64,000 bases of DNA. It comes from Papaver somniferum (Eukaryota > Streptophyta > Magnoliopsida > Ranunculales > Papaveraceae). Below, one piece after another: positions 1 through 12,474 of this stretch. Position 1 is the stretch's first letter. Each line of letters starts with the position of its first letter. The translations under genes and the position numbers were made by a program. The stretch lies in NCBI RefSeq assembly GCF_003573695.1, contig NC_039367.1, forward strand, positions 159,695,101 to 159,759,100. Direction: 5' to 3'. The notes beneath the pieces are model-generated. The model was not told the DNA's origin. It saw nothing but the letters and a program-made list of their open reading frames with translations, and did no database searches.

Positions 1-860
1 TTCCCAAGGAGTACCGGCAGGAAGACCCTCAGGGAGAGGGTTGGTTGACTTATCAGAACTAATACCGGTAATGTAGGGACCTTCTAGGATGACAAGATAA
101 ACATCCCAGCGATTGTCATTTGACTTACATGCGGTATGGTTGGTCGTATCATGGAAATTAACATCTCGCATGATCCTTTGATCCTCCGCGATTCCATCCT
201 TTCTTCCCAAGCGAATTCCCCATCGAGTTGACTCACTCTTCGTAATAATAACATCAAAGTGAGCGAAGAAGTTCTCAACGGTATATTCTTCAAAGTTGAT
301 TTCTAAATCCGCACAATGTTTATTCCTCACTTCTTTGGGATAGAGAGATTCTAATCCAGCCGCGCACGACGAGAGTATTCTATCATGATCCTGATAGAAT
401 CACTGCTCAGTTGGTAGACGGCGCGCGGAAACTTCTCATGAGTTAAAAGTTTATAAAATAGAGGAGTTCGCGGGTCGAAGAGAGGAATAACAAGGCCAGC
501 GATAAGTTTTCCCACTGAGATGATGATCTTTTGATCATTCCATTGATCAACCCAAACCATCTAGGATTAAGCGTAGAAGTAGGACCTGATGCGTGAGGAG
601 CATATAATGTAAAACAGTTATCCTTGAATTCAACTTGCAGTCTCTCAAAGTCTTTAGAGAATTTCCATCCTCGCTTGTTTACCATCTTGCAAAGGGGAAT
701 ATAAATGAGGAACAAAGTGAAAAGAAGAAGATGATCAAGATAATCAGGATGATCAAGAGGATTAGGAAAATCGAGATGAAGACAATGAGTGGGGAGTTTT
801 GATATGAAAACCAAGATAATAGTGAAAGACAAATAATATGGCGAGAAGAAAACGCGAAGT
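1..860 (-). pseudogene. Decayed unidentified ORF cluster (copy A)
   Basis: On the minus strand three overlapping open stretches (about 443-832, 351-560 and 84-293) read like one protein broken by frame changes. They are paralleled, with different breaks, in copy B at 27570-28535. I do not recognise a domain. A tryptophan-rich, charged character and association with repeats suggest a transposon-derived gene, but that is inference. The 443-832 frame has a hydrophobic leucine/isoleucine-rich N-terminal part followed by a more polar stretch. Frames cannot be joined without assuming introns or frameshifts, so it is listed as broken. Confidence 0.4.
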
Positions 861-1289
861 AAGAAGAATCAACCATCAATCAAGAAAAGGAGCATCAACA
901 GTAAGAAATAAAAGTTGCAGAGGTTAGGGAAGAAACAAATAGTAAAAAGAGAAGAATGAAAAGCATATACGGGTATACAAAGGATTCTCTTTCCTTTTCC
1001 CGAGATCCCCTTTTACGAACGCATTAATGGGTGAGAGAATATGAAGAGACAGTTACCAGGATCAACAATGATGTGTAAAAAAATAAGACGTGGAAAGCAA
1101 CACGTGGAACAATCAAGACCGAGATCCCGGATTATTGTCAGTTCAAAAAATACGAAAAGGCAGGATGGTGGGACAATTAATGTAAGGGGTGCGGTAAAAC
1201 AATTGACTAAGATTTCTCTCATCGCTCTTTCTTCCACAAAGACGCTAAGAGAAGATGCAAAATGTAGGGGAAAAATATCGCACACTTAG

Positions 1290-1760
1290 TTATCACGTGA
1301 AATGATCTTCTCATGAGGAAGCAAACGTTATCGCACGCAGCATATCCTAAATGACGAACCAAATGACGTCACCTACTCACGAGTAAAGTATGAAGAGTCA
1401 TTCAAAGATAAAAATAACGTGTGAAAAGAGCCGTTACAAGCGTGCGATAACGACGCACGTCATATCCGAAAATAGGGGCTTTATTAGCTGTCCTCCACTA
1501 TGTAAACTCCTATATATCGGACCAACCAACATTGTATTGGGAGAGATCTTTCTGGTAGTTGAGATAGAACTTTAGGAGAGAGAAAGTTATTTTTTTCCCA
1601 AGTTAGGGTTTTATCTTATCATTTTATCACTTTGTATTGATTTCTAAACATAATAAAATCTTCTAAGTGTTCTTCATCATGATTTCATAGTTAGATTCAT
1701 ATATTATCAGTAGGGCGTAGTTGTGGGGTTTCCTGCAACTACACTAACTCAGGAGCCAAA
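1290..1760 (+). promoter_or_regulatory. LTR-like promoter/poly(A) region, copy A only
   Basis: A TATA-like run (CTATATATCGG near 1511) is followed by a pyrimidine-rich leader and an AATAAAAT poly(A)-like signal near 1651. Several ACGT-core motifs (CACGTG-like, TGACGTCA near 1363) lie upstream. The layout resembles the U3-R-U5 order of a plant LTR, but I could not fix TG/CA ends or a target duplication. The block is missing from copy B, where a short TAGTT repeat marks the joint. Confidence 0.3.
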
Positions 1761-3087
1761 CACTATAGCCTGACTGGGCTCCTTCCTTATGAAATCCCTC
1801 CAATGACCAAAGAGAGATTTTGATGATTTAGTTTTTCGATACTTGAAATCCAAATTGGCAAACCAGTGATTTTATGTGCAAAGTCCTATTCTTAGCTTGG
1901 ATGGAACCCTTTGTATCTGAATTCACCTTTACCACCAAGAACCCATGCATCATTGCCCAATGTGCCAATTAGAGCATTAATTTTCCTACTCTGTAATTTT
2001 TTCCATCTCTACCAAATCTTAGTCATTAGTCAAGGAATCTAGATTGTAACAAAAAGAAGTCAAATTTACAACAGTTTTACTATCTGTGTAGTTCTGATCT
2101 TTAACACCATTGTAGATGACCAAGAAAAAAAAGGTTCATTATATTTACAATCTCTGAGGTTGAACACTCTGAAAATTTATAATTTATCAATATGGCTAAA
2201 TCTTTGCCATTGAGTTTCGATACTTGAAAGCCAAATTGGCAGAGCATTGTATGATTAGCCGGAGCCATGAATTACTATACATCAGAAATGGTTTGTTATC
2301 ATTTTAATTGTGCAGGTTGGATAAAATTCAGCTAGACAAGAAACTTCTATAACGAAAACAGACAAAATAGCTTGCGAGACAGGTATTTTCTTTTTCTTTT
2401 TGAATACTAAATATATAGGTCACAGAATTGTTCCGCACCGCTTAATTTATAGAACAACATACGAGAACATAATTGTATTCGATTTCAAGTTGTTTTACCT
2501 GTGTATATTATAGGTACAAACAAGTAACAACGTACGTAAATGTAATCAAATAAAAGAACGGAAGGGCAGGCACATAGCGCGTGCCTGTTATATTAGTCTG
2601 GGAATGTACAAACGTTGTTCTGCTCAACATAAAATCTTCTTTTTGATCCTATGCTGAAAAAACGAATCGTGGATTTATACAATGGACAAGTTACAAGAAC
2701 CATCTCTGTGGTTAATACAAACCATGAATACCCATTGGGTCATCACAAATTAAGGGAAGATGATGGTGTCCAATGTTTTTGTATGTGTATACCACACGCA
2801 TTACGCACCGGGTTAGGGGTTTGTATATATTAATCACAAAGGAAGAAAAAACCATGAAACTAATGAGGAACATCATAGGACTCCCAAAAAAGCTTACTTC
2901 TTAACGGTAAGAAAAAACCAGCGCAGAAATCAGGGATTCATACTATGCGTGACTGTTAGCAAAAAAATAAATAAATATTCTCAGCAAAAGAAAAATCAAG
3001 TCAAACAAATAAACTACCTATACTATCTCCTAATTAAACCAAAGGAAAACATTAAAAGATAACAATATTTGTACCAAGAGTATCCCT
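1761..3087. other. Intergenic, no gene recognised
   Basis: No coding region is supported here. About 2094-2450 and 2806-3087 are shared with copy B; 1761-2093 and about 2455-2805 are copy-A specific. The part nearest 3087 is presumably the 3' UTR and downstream region of the minus-strand transporter gene. Confidence 0.5.
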
Positions 3088-5465
3088 TCAACTGACTTTG
3101 GAAGTATCCACTTTGGACTGGGAGGAACCTTTCATTTCTGGTACCCACAAATAAGACAAATTGATCAACCGAGTAACAAAGAAAGAAATCAAACTGATGA
3201 GGAGCATTAAGAATAGAGTGCCTCCATCTTTATTAATCGTAAAAGATGATACAGTCACCAAGAGGAAGGAGATCCAGTTGGTCGCTGCTACAGTCCCAGC
3301 AAGTCTCCCTCTAACTTCTACCTTGGACATCCTTGAGCGCATATGTGATTCCAACCCAAATGTGTAGGGAACAAGGCCGATTATTAACAATATAAAAGCT
3401 GGACCATAAGGAATCTTCAATTCGCATTGTCTTGTGACGGAATCTGGTGCAAACCAGATTCCCTGTTCAGGAAAACATGATGGTGATGTCCCAATAGGTT
3501 CTACAGCCAAGCAGGCAATAGGTGCACGCTGTGCAGAAGAAAGGAGCGATTCATCAGCACGCAAAAAGAAAAAAATATCATCGACATCATGTTTATTTTG
3601 CAATTACACAGTGAACAAATAATGAAGTACTAAGAATAGCTCGGGTAGTGAGTGAAGTACACCAAATGTGGGAGTGACGAAACTGTATTTGTAGCCCTAC
3701 TTCAGTTAAATTTGGAGAAAATAATAACTTGCTTACCATGAAATTTTCATCAATACCATTACAGAATCCGCATCCTGCTTGAAGGCATTTGAAACAGTTC
3801 CATGCATCTGCATCTGGTGCTGAAGTATAACTCGGACATGTGTTGTTACCGAAATACGTGATGGTCTCCAGTTTATTACTCACTCCTCTAATATTATTAG
3901 GTGATATAATAATGAAGAAACTTAACCCTAAAAGACACACCATCATACAGTATGATTTGATAAGCAAAATCTTCCTCCTCGAAAGTTTTACAATTCTGTA
4001 AGGCAGACTTGCACTTTGAATACCATTAAGACCATAGCACATCAAGAAAGTCAACTTCATATACCAGATGTCCCATTTAGGATTTGGTGATGCTATGAGG
4101 CCACCCATCCTTATGATACGGGGAAAGACATAAATTAACGTGTTCTCACTCACAAACTGTTCAGCAACTTGCAGACCAATACCAACAACAATCTGTCTAC
4201 GTTCTAATGAATTATTCCATGTTGTCCTCATCCTAAAAAAGATATTCCTATCATAATAGGGTTTTTCATCTGGACCACCTGTTTCATTCTTAATTGACAA
4301 CCTTATAGCATCCAACTCTTTCTCAACTTCACGGGAAGTGTAAAATGTCCCGAAAGCTTTAATTGAGTCCTCTTTTCGGTTCTGTTAAAAAAAAAGTATC
4401 ATCGACCGAAACTCAAAATTTACGGAAAGAAACTCCAAGTTCTGAAACTAACCATTTTATATAGCCATATAGGTGAATCAGGAAGCGACTTCATTAGCAA
4501 AAATTGAAGCAGAGCTGGAAACAATGCCATTGCGAGGATATAATCTGATGTCTTATTAAGGTCCTGGAGTCATTTAATTTTTAAGAACAATAAACTTTAA
4601 GATGTTAATTCAGCAAAAGAACTAATACTAAGAAACCATCAATTGTAAACATACCTGACTATAAGCAGCAACTCTGGTATCGATACAAAAGAAGATGAAT
4701 TTTCCAACAGCAAAATACGTAGAATTCCAAATATGTAGGTTTTTTAGAGGATGAGTTGAAGCTACTTCTAATATGTAACTAAGGGAGGTTATTGATGTCA
4801 TTCCAACCCCAAAACCTATAATTGTCTTCATAACAGTAGTTACCAAGTAACAATCAAAAACATAATCACTAATAGATAGAAACACTACGAGTAGTAGTCC
4901 ACCAACGAGTATCAATTTGTCAGCAAACAAGAGTGCAAATCTTCGACCAAAACAGTCACTCATCCAACCCCCAATTACTGAACCAAACACTGCTCCTAAT
5001 ACACCCGTCCGTATAATTTCCTATCAATTTTAAAATAACCGGTATAAAAATCATCATTACGAATATCGAAAGTGTGAAGCCGACAGTGAATTCAGTAAAA
5101 ATCATATGGACGCACTTACCAGTTTAATTGACTGAATATCATCTTGGATATAGAATCTCGAGAGGATAAATCCTATGGAATTAGAATTATCCTGTCAGGA
5201 AGTTTAATAATAATCGATGTACAAAAATGTATGATAACCACTATGCATTCAAATTTCTTTTTAAAAATCTTAATAAGCAAGTATCCATTGACATATAAAC
5301 ATAAAACAACTACCATTACGTTTTTAGGAACTTACCGAAGTAATAACCAAACACAAGTGCTCCAATCACGGGAATCATTTTAGAATCATATACAGCATCA
5401 GGTACAGTCTCCTCTTTGTATTTTCTGCGATCCTTCTCACCAATCTCTGCTGAACGTCTCTGCAT
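3088..5465 (-). CDS. Inositol-transporter-like MFS protein, divergent
   Basis: Six exons join in frame on the minus strand: 5336-5465, a short one ending near 5120, 4655-5020, 4453-4563, 3737-4381 and 3088-3528, all with GT-AG borders. Order and content match plant INT-type proton/inositol symporters (sugar-porter MFS): an N-terminal tail, TM1 with an FGY motif, a GGWMSDCFGRR loop, a PDSPIWLY segment, GIGLQV in TM7, and a cysteine-rich loop (CPSY, CFKC, CGFC) typical of INT2-type proteins. A final four-helix part ends in PEMKG. Several normally conserved positions differ: FGYYFG where the family has an acidic residue after FGY, no arginine in the PESPRW-type motif, EQFVSE in place of the QQ-type sugar motif, and SKVEVRG in place of PLRYRG-like. 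The reading frame is nevertheless open throughout, so the protein may be made but its transport is doubtful. The start is the ATG at 5465-5463, the only in-frame Met before TM1. Confidence 0.75.
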
Positions 5466-5589
5466 GATGCCAATTTTCGGGGTACAACTAATTTTCTCTT
5501 ACTCAAAACAAAACCCACGATCAAAATTTTACCCTAGAAAAAATTACCACAAAATTGCTTAAATATGGTTTAGTTGAGAGATGTTCGGA

Positions 5590-5697
5590 NNNNNNNNNNN
5601 NNNNNNNNNNNNNNNNNNNNNNNNNNNNNNNNNNNNNNNNNNNNNNNNNNNNNNNNNNNNNNNNNNNNNNNNNNNNNNNNNNNNNNNNNNNNNNNNN
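5590..5697. other. Assembly gap (108 N)
   Basis: An unresolved run of N lies just upstream of the transporter start. At the matching place in copy B (31094-31103) a gap is followed by a 29-base poly(A), so the missing bases here probably include a homopolymer. Confidence 0.98.
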
Positions 5698-6429
5698 AAA
5701 CAGAAAATGTTTCAAATTTCCAATTTAGATTTTAGGTATTGGCTTTTAAATTGCATTAGTGGAAAAACTGTAATTAAAATGCAGAATGGCACAACGATAA
5801 ATTGGCTAAAACAATGAGCTAATTTGTAAGAATCATGCAGCGACGAGGTCTCCCTCGTGACAGCAGCTTATGACCCTTGGATATTATATGCCTATCCCAA
5901 TAATAAATTTAGAATACTTTTCCATGAAAACTTGATTTTGTTTTCCTATTATTGATGGTGGTTTTTAACTTAGGGTTAAAATTGTAAAACTGTACAACTG
6001 GCATGACGTCACTATGACCATTAACACATTTTATTGAACCGATCAGCATGCCTACGTAAGAATTATCATGGTTTTTTTTTTTTGTATCATGTTCCACGGC
6101 AGAACCCTTAACATTGACCGACATCAACTATGCCAGACCCTAATTCTCAGGCTAACACGCCAAGGCATACCAACCATGCCAGCCGCACCACTGTGCCAAT
6201 GGAAAACCATGTCAGCCACATATCCGACGAATTTATGACCAACTTATTTAGACTTAGTTTAGTTGTATGCTTTTGAGTTTGGACAAACCTGTATTTGGCC
6301 TATACCGGTAGTGAGCTCACATGGCTCAAGGATTTTATTTGAACTGTCTTGGTATTGTTTCATAATCAAGTAGTAATTAACTATGCGCTTCATACTGTTG
6401 CCAATCCTGTTTTCATGAGCTCATTGGTT

Positions 6430-6800
6430 TAATTTGTTTCAATAATGCATGGGACGATATCAATTTGTGTTGCAAACCTGCTTGTATCTGTAATCCCATC
6501 ACTGGAGAATGTACTGTCCTTCCAAAATGTCATGGAAAAGAATTTGTTAACTGGATTCGGTTACAATCCTTTAACCAATGAATACAAGGTCGTTACTTGT
6601 TAGCATATGTAATTCCAGGAGAGACCTAAATTTCGGAATGGTGGAGGTTTTCACTCTTGGCAGTGATGTTGATGGAGAAATTAATGTTATAAAGATGGAC
6701 TACGATATGATATCTATGTATGAACCGAAAAGGAACCATTTTTGTTTCAGTTAGGCTGATGAAGAGTTTCGCAGACTACCATCACCTCCTAGTTTGCCAC
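6430..6800 (+). pseudogene. F-box associated (FBA) domain relic
   Basis: Plus-strand pieces read CNPITGECTVLP, then GFGYNPLTNEYKVV, then VEVFTLGSDVDGEIN. These are in the order and style of the FBA_3/kelch-like C-terminal region of plant F-box proteins, which bind the ubiquitination substrate in SCF ligases. The pieces lie in different frames and are separated by stops, so this is a broken copy. No F-box itself was found upstream. The MULE inserted at its downstream side (6803). In copy B most of this relic is deleted and only the part from GATGGAGAAATT on (31690) remains. Confidence 0.6.
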
Positions 6801-7734
6801 AAGGGAAAATTAGGCGCAGGTCCAGAATTTTTTTTCTTACCGCCAGGCCGACAATTACTTTTCCCTACAGTCGCACCCAACATTATTTAAAATTATTGAA
6901 AACGTGCAGAGTTCCTCAATTATCCTTCAGCGGTTCTGGGCAGTTCTATTAACTCCCAAAAACGGTCAGAACCATTTCTTTTCTCTTCTTCTCATTTATT
7001 CTTCATCCGTTTTTCTATTCCTATTCCTCCATAAACACTGTAACGGATCTGCAAAGATTTTCTTCTACATCATTGAAACAAATCAATCATTTAAAACCGA
7101 TGATTGAAGTTGATCAAACCCTAAAATCAATTTCAAACTCTAAAAAACCTTAACCCTAGAATTCAGTAGAACCAAAATGGATGAAACACCAACAAAAACA
7201 CGTCTTCAGAAATCAAAAGAGAAGAAATTAGGTACTACAACTAGTTTAATCGATCTTATTCTTGCATGCATTCAGTACATTTGATTTTCTTTGATTTTTG
7301 ATTTTAATTTTTGTTCTTGATGCTTCAGATGAAGAAGGGAAAACCGAAGGAAAAATAAAGTCGATGAAACAGAAAAAAACCCGGTGAGATTTATCATTAG
7401 CTTCATCTGTTAGTGTTTGATTTTGTTTTTTTTGAATTTTTTTTAATCTTAAATTTTGTTACAGTAGTTGCCGATGATGAACTAGAAAAAAAGAGTAAAC
7501 CTAAAAAGAAAACTGTTTCTGGTGAGAGTTTCATCCTGAATACCCATAATTTTTTTTGAGTTATCACTTTATTCTTCTTCGATTTTAACATAATTTTCTC
7601 CTCAATGTGATTTTACCTACTGATGTTGAAGATGAACAAGAAGAAATTGATAGTGTCAAAACACTGAAGGAGATGCAAATCAAGGAAAAGGGAGATGCTT
7701 TGAAGAAGAGTAAGAAAGGCTCTAGTATGCATAA

Positions 7735-7885
7735 CTAGTTCTCATGTGTGATTCTGCATAACATAAATCTGCATAACTTGTTATGCAGATGCATGACAGG
7801 GTATGCAGCATCAAATTAACGTGTGTAACTTGTTATGCAGATGCATGACAGGTTATGCTTACAAAAAAAAAAACACTGCATAACA
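7735..7885. repeat. Intronic palindrome array, intron 4 (copy A)
   Basis: About five units of the type TGCATAACTTGTTATGCA or ATGCATGACAGGTTATGC lie wholly between coding blocks. The same intron of copy B (32740-32890) carries matching units with point differences. Confidence 0.85.
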
Positions 7886-8454
7886 CATATTTTTCAGTGT
7901 TGCTTTTTAATTTTCATCTGTTTAAATTTGAACTTTCATTTGCTTACCAAAGTTACTGCATTACTTAAATAGCTTATTTATTTTTGTGTTAAAAAGATCC
8001 TGAAGCAACCCCGTCAAGGAAGTCGCAGAGATTAAAAGATCAGGTGTCACCTCAAGTATCACCTAGTTCACCTAGGCCTGAAAAATCTACTAAGGGAAAA
8101 AAAAAGCAAAGAAAGCTGCACCAAAGGAAGTATTGGGTGATGATACAGATAATGAGGATGATAATACAATTGATGCCGAAGATGGTAAGATTTGCTTGTG
8201 GTATCTTCTGTGTGATATATTGTTTAATTGGTGTCATTGATTTGTTTCAATATGATTTGGCCTGTTTCAGTGAGGCAAGTTGCTGATCATCAGAAGAAAA
8301 GAAAAATACATGAACCCAAACAATCGAAAGACCTGAAAAGGATGAAGAAGAAGCAAATCGAAAGATCCGAGAGTGAAGTGGAAGAAGAAGAATAATCTAA
8401 TAAGCAATGTGTTGTCTATAAACAAGGTGCGTTGAATTCCTTCATGTTCCTGTT

Positions 8455-8926
8455 ATGCATCAGTTAATGAACTTCTCTTATCATTTACCTGCTTGTTTGT
8501 ATGTAAAACACATTATGCTTGTTAAAAAAACAAATGCATAACAGATTGTGCCTTCTTAAAAAAATATGCAGAATATGTTATGCAGTCAACTGTTTGTTTA
8601 TGTCGTATTAACTAGTAGTGCATGATAGATTATGGATGGTAAAAGATGTGCATAATGTTTTATGCAGATGCCTGAGAAAGAGGCATGTGTGGTTAAATGC
8701 ATAATAAGTTAAGCAGGGTTGTTTTTTTAAATGCATAATAAGTTATGCACCTTAACAAATCAATGCATGACATATTATTCAGTTCCAATATTAAATGCAT
8801 GACTAGTTATGCATTGTCTATACTTGCTGCATCACAGGTTATGCATATAAAAAAACATTGTTATATTCGTTATGCATTCCTTTGTTGTTCTAAAATAGCA
8901 GTTTTAAAATGCATTTTTTTATGCAG
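8455..8926. repeat. Intronic palindrome array, intron 6 (copy A)
   Basis: Roughly ten imperfect inverted repeats with arms TGCATAA/TTATGCA or TGCATGAC/GTTATGCA end at the acceptor ATGCAG of the large exon (8927). The last arm therefore overlaps the splice acceptor itself. Confidence 0.85.
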
Positions 8927-9687
8927 TTAAACCTAAAACCAAATCTGCAGTTCAAGGAGGTACTTATAGAGCAGGTTTCCTTAGGGTATGTCACTTGTTT
9001 AGTAAGATAAAATACAGAGGTGGTTTGAATCCGTTGCAGGCTAACATGATGAATGTGTGTGTGTTTGGAAAGTTCTATAACTGGTTATATGCTGCAAACA
9101 TGGCATACTTGGATGGTAAGAGCAACAAGCTGATGGATGAAGTCTTTCTATCATATGACCATGAAGATTTGAATCAACATTCATTCAAGTTGTCTGAAAA
9201 CAAGTCCATATCATCAACGTCTAGTGAGCTTGCTGTTACATTTACGATTCCTAGAATTGAAGGAGACAGAGGAAATGATATTCTGACTTCGAAGGCAGAG
9301 ATAGAGCTGACTCAGTCACATTCCCTCGTCAAGCATTTCACATTCAAAACAAAGCCAGGATTTATCAGCAAAGATCCCAAAGCACGGGTAACAAAGGTGT
9401 TGATAGATGATATTGAAAGGCTGGTGTTGGAAAAACTTAATAATAAAGGTCATGAAGAGGAAGTTGTCTGCCTTATCTGCCTTTACATGCTAGTCGTATT
9501 GTTCTTTTGTCGTTCAAGTGGATACAATTTAGACGTCTCGTATGTTGGTTTGGTTAAGGATTTGGAAACCATGGACGCTGTCTCTTTTCCTGATCTTATT
9601 CATGGACACCTGATGGAGAGCATCAAGACTGTCAAAAGAAACAATCTTCATATCAGGAATTGCAGTGGTTGCACTATATATTCTCTT
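8927..9687 (+). other. Large exon of the MULE Ulp1-type gene (copy A)
   Basis: This open exon has acceptor ATGCAG before 8927 and donor GTGAG after 9687. It encodes about 253 residues with a leucine- and cysteine-rich stretch (VCLICLYMLVVLFFC) followed by a charged segment. Its counterpart 33940-34700 in copy B is also open. The domain resembles the N-terminal region found in plant transposon-encoded Ulp1-like proteins by position only; I cannot name it from sequence. Confidence 0.65.
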
Positions 9688-9959
9688 GTGAGTTAGTTTT
9701 TTTTTTACTTTCATAACATCTGTCAATAAATATTACTTTCTTGGATACAAAATATCTTATTAGTTATTATTTTTTGCACCTTTGGTTGGCTGAGTATTCT
9801 AACATAGATGAGATATCATCAAGCATCGTCAAGGTCAGTTCCAATGCTACACCGAGAGCTGCGAAGTGGGACTTGGCAGCAATAAAGAAAGCAATGCTCA
9901 AGAAGAATATTACATTCTTAAAGGTACCTGTTTGTGAACATTTCATGATTTATAATTGA

Positions 9960-10315
9960 CCTTCATGCATCTATGACAATAATTCCTTAATAAGTTACAT
10001 TAGCAAAAAAGGATAACTGCATAATAAGTTATGCACCTTAATAAATCAATGCGCATAACATGTTATGCAGCCGAATATATGAATGCATGACCGGTTATGC
10101 ATTTTTCAATATTGAAAAGGAGTTCAGCAGGGTTGTGTTTCTAAATGCATAATAAGTTATGCACCTTAACAAATCAATGCATGACATATTATTCAGTTAC
10201 AATATTAAATGCATGACTAGTTATGCATTGTTTAGATTAGCTGCATCACAGGTTATGCATATAAAAAATGTAGTTATATTTGTTATGCATTCATTTGATG
10301 AGTGTCATTAATCAT
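9960..10315. repeat. Intronic palindrome array, intron 8 (copy A)
   Basis: About eight units such as TGCATAATAAGTTATGCACC and ATGCATGACCGGTTATGCAT lie between the donor near 9922 and the acceptor GTTGCAG at 10321. Copy B lacks about one unit here and has an extra one nearby, so unit number changes between copies. Confidence 0.85.
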
Positions 10316-11017
10316 GTTGCAGTATAATGAGAAATTTAGAGATGAGTACAGTGCAATGGAGATGGAATTCTGTGAACCAAGAAAACCAAGAAAAAGGAAA
10401 GAGATATATGATATCGTCGCAATGAATCTGAAGAGAACATGGACAAGTATGAAGAAGCATTTCTGGATGCGATTAAGATCATTGAACAAGAAACGTGTCC
10501 CCCCGATAGTGCTGAAGCAAGGTTGCAGATCATTGAAGCAAAGCCTAAAGACATGAAGCAGACTCAGGAGAGGAATAGACAGATTGGAGTAGACTTCAAT
10601 GAAAAGTTGTATAATTACGTGAAGGAATTGCTCGTTGATTGTGGCAACATAGAAGTGCAGGAGGAGTCGTCAGGTGGACCTAGTGTCAATGTATCATCAG
10701 CTGAGCCAAGCGACCCACTGAGCCAAAACTTGCCAAGGAATGAGACTCTTGTTGAACTGGTATCTTCAAATGAACCACCTACACAAGAATCAGTGCCACA
10801 AGTTATCAGACTCGATAGCCAAGACCAAACGGCTAGTCAAGGTATCCAGTCTTCACCTTTCAAGTTCATGGACATGGAAAAAGATGTTAATCTCTCCAGC
10901 GACGACAAGGAAACATAAACTCAAGTGGAATTGGAGACAACACCAAATACAGCAACAACACAAGAAAGACTTGAAGCACAGGAAAGAGACTTTTTGGCCG
11001 GTGGTGATGATGACATT

Positions 11018-12474
11018 TGTTATAGTTTTGAAAGTGGCAGTAAAAGTTCGTTGCTCGGACTTGTAAAGATTTAAAAATAAAAATATATACACAATATTTG
11101 TCACAAGATCAAGAGACACTAGGACACATGATTCCACCATTAATCATTCACACAATGCATATATTTATTCGAAACAATTATAGCTCAAATCATAAGGACT
11201 CTAATTCTTTCCAAGGTAGATTTTTAGAATATTTATTGTATATCACTAGCATGACGCATCAAAAGCACTACGACCAAGCATACACCATCATACGATATCA
11301 CAACCAATTAAGAAAAATCATAAATCGATTAATAAATAGTGCAAGTAGTCAAAAAAGAATTAATATAATTATCATATGCGTAAAGAACGACTTCCTCCAT
11401 CATCCCAGTGTTGGGGTTTAGCTACTCATATTAATCATGTTCTCAAAATACATAATTGATGCCCAAAATTTGATTAAAAGAGTGAAAAAGTATAAAACAG
11501 TGAATCTACGACCCACAAAAGGCGTCACAAATCAACGATAGAGTTGTACTGCTGTAAAACAACGATACTTAGCTGCTGTTGTTGATGCTGCATAAAATAA
11601 AACTGCTCTGTGCAGTCTTTTCATCGTGTTCTTCAAGGTCCTCTAATGGCAGCAGCAGCAGCAGGTGGGAATTGCTGTTAATCCTTCTTCTTCGCTCCTC
11701 TGCGTCCCAAACCTTCCCCAAACTATTGATAACCCTTCTAGGACTCATGTATCTCCTATTTATACATTCCAGGCGCATCAAATCTCGCCATTAATTCCTC
11801 AAAATCTTCACAGTAAAGGAAAATTATTCTTGGGAATAATTTCTTATTTTCTTTCTCTGCATGCGTTAGTTGTCTTGATAATTTCCACAATATGTTGATA
11901 TGCAACCTAGGAGAATATCTTCACTTAACTTCCACAACCCATGCAACATCTTTACGTAATTTTCTTTCCAAGTTTAACCGATATCTCTTCTTTCTTGCTT
12001 TAATCGAGAATCAATTATCTGGCCAAATTTGATCGATCCCAACCACCACAATATCTTCTTATATCCATATCACATATACCACTAAGTTTCAGAGATTTAA
12101 TCTCCTTATAACACCTTCAAAAATCGATTGGAAAATCTACCAGTGTATAAAGAAAATTTCCCGCCAAAATTTATTTTTGAATTTGAGAAGAAGGGTGCCC
12201 CTTAACCAGAGCTGGGGTGCGAATAGCAATTGGGGTGGAAATAGTAATTTTCCTGGGTTCCTCAAGCACATTTCTGGGGCGTTTCCGGTGCATTTATGGG
12301 GTGCCTTTAGTAATTTTCTCCGGGGTGTAAAACACCACTTTTGAGCCCATTTCGCCGCAAAGGCTTATTTCTCTAAAAACATCTACAAAAACACAAAATA
12401 ACACAATAAGTACTTAATCGAGTCTAACAATACAGAATATTGAGAACAAAATAGACACATAAATGCGTCTATCA
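11018..12474 (-). mobile_element. Solo LTR (same family as the 20.7-27.4 kb element)
   Basis: This 1457-bp insertion is flanked by the 5-bp target duplication ACATT (11013-11017 and 12475-12479). The empty site is seen in copy B at about 36028-36034. Read on the minus strand it starts TGATAGACGCATTTATGTGT and ends AAAACTATAACA, matching in order the LTR at 20688-22158 (TGATAGGCACATTTTTGTGT ... AAAACTACATCA). A block GCTAAACCCCAACACTGG is shared. No internal region remains, so it is the product of LTR-LTR recombination. It interrupts an exon of the Ulp1-type gene. Confidence 0.93.

Noticed and set aside
7403..7591. Minus-strand serine/lysine-rich frame
   Set aside because: Antisense to exons and T-rich introns of the Ulp1-type gene.
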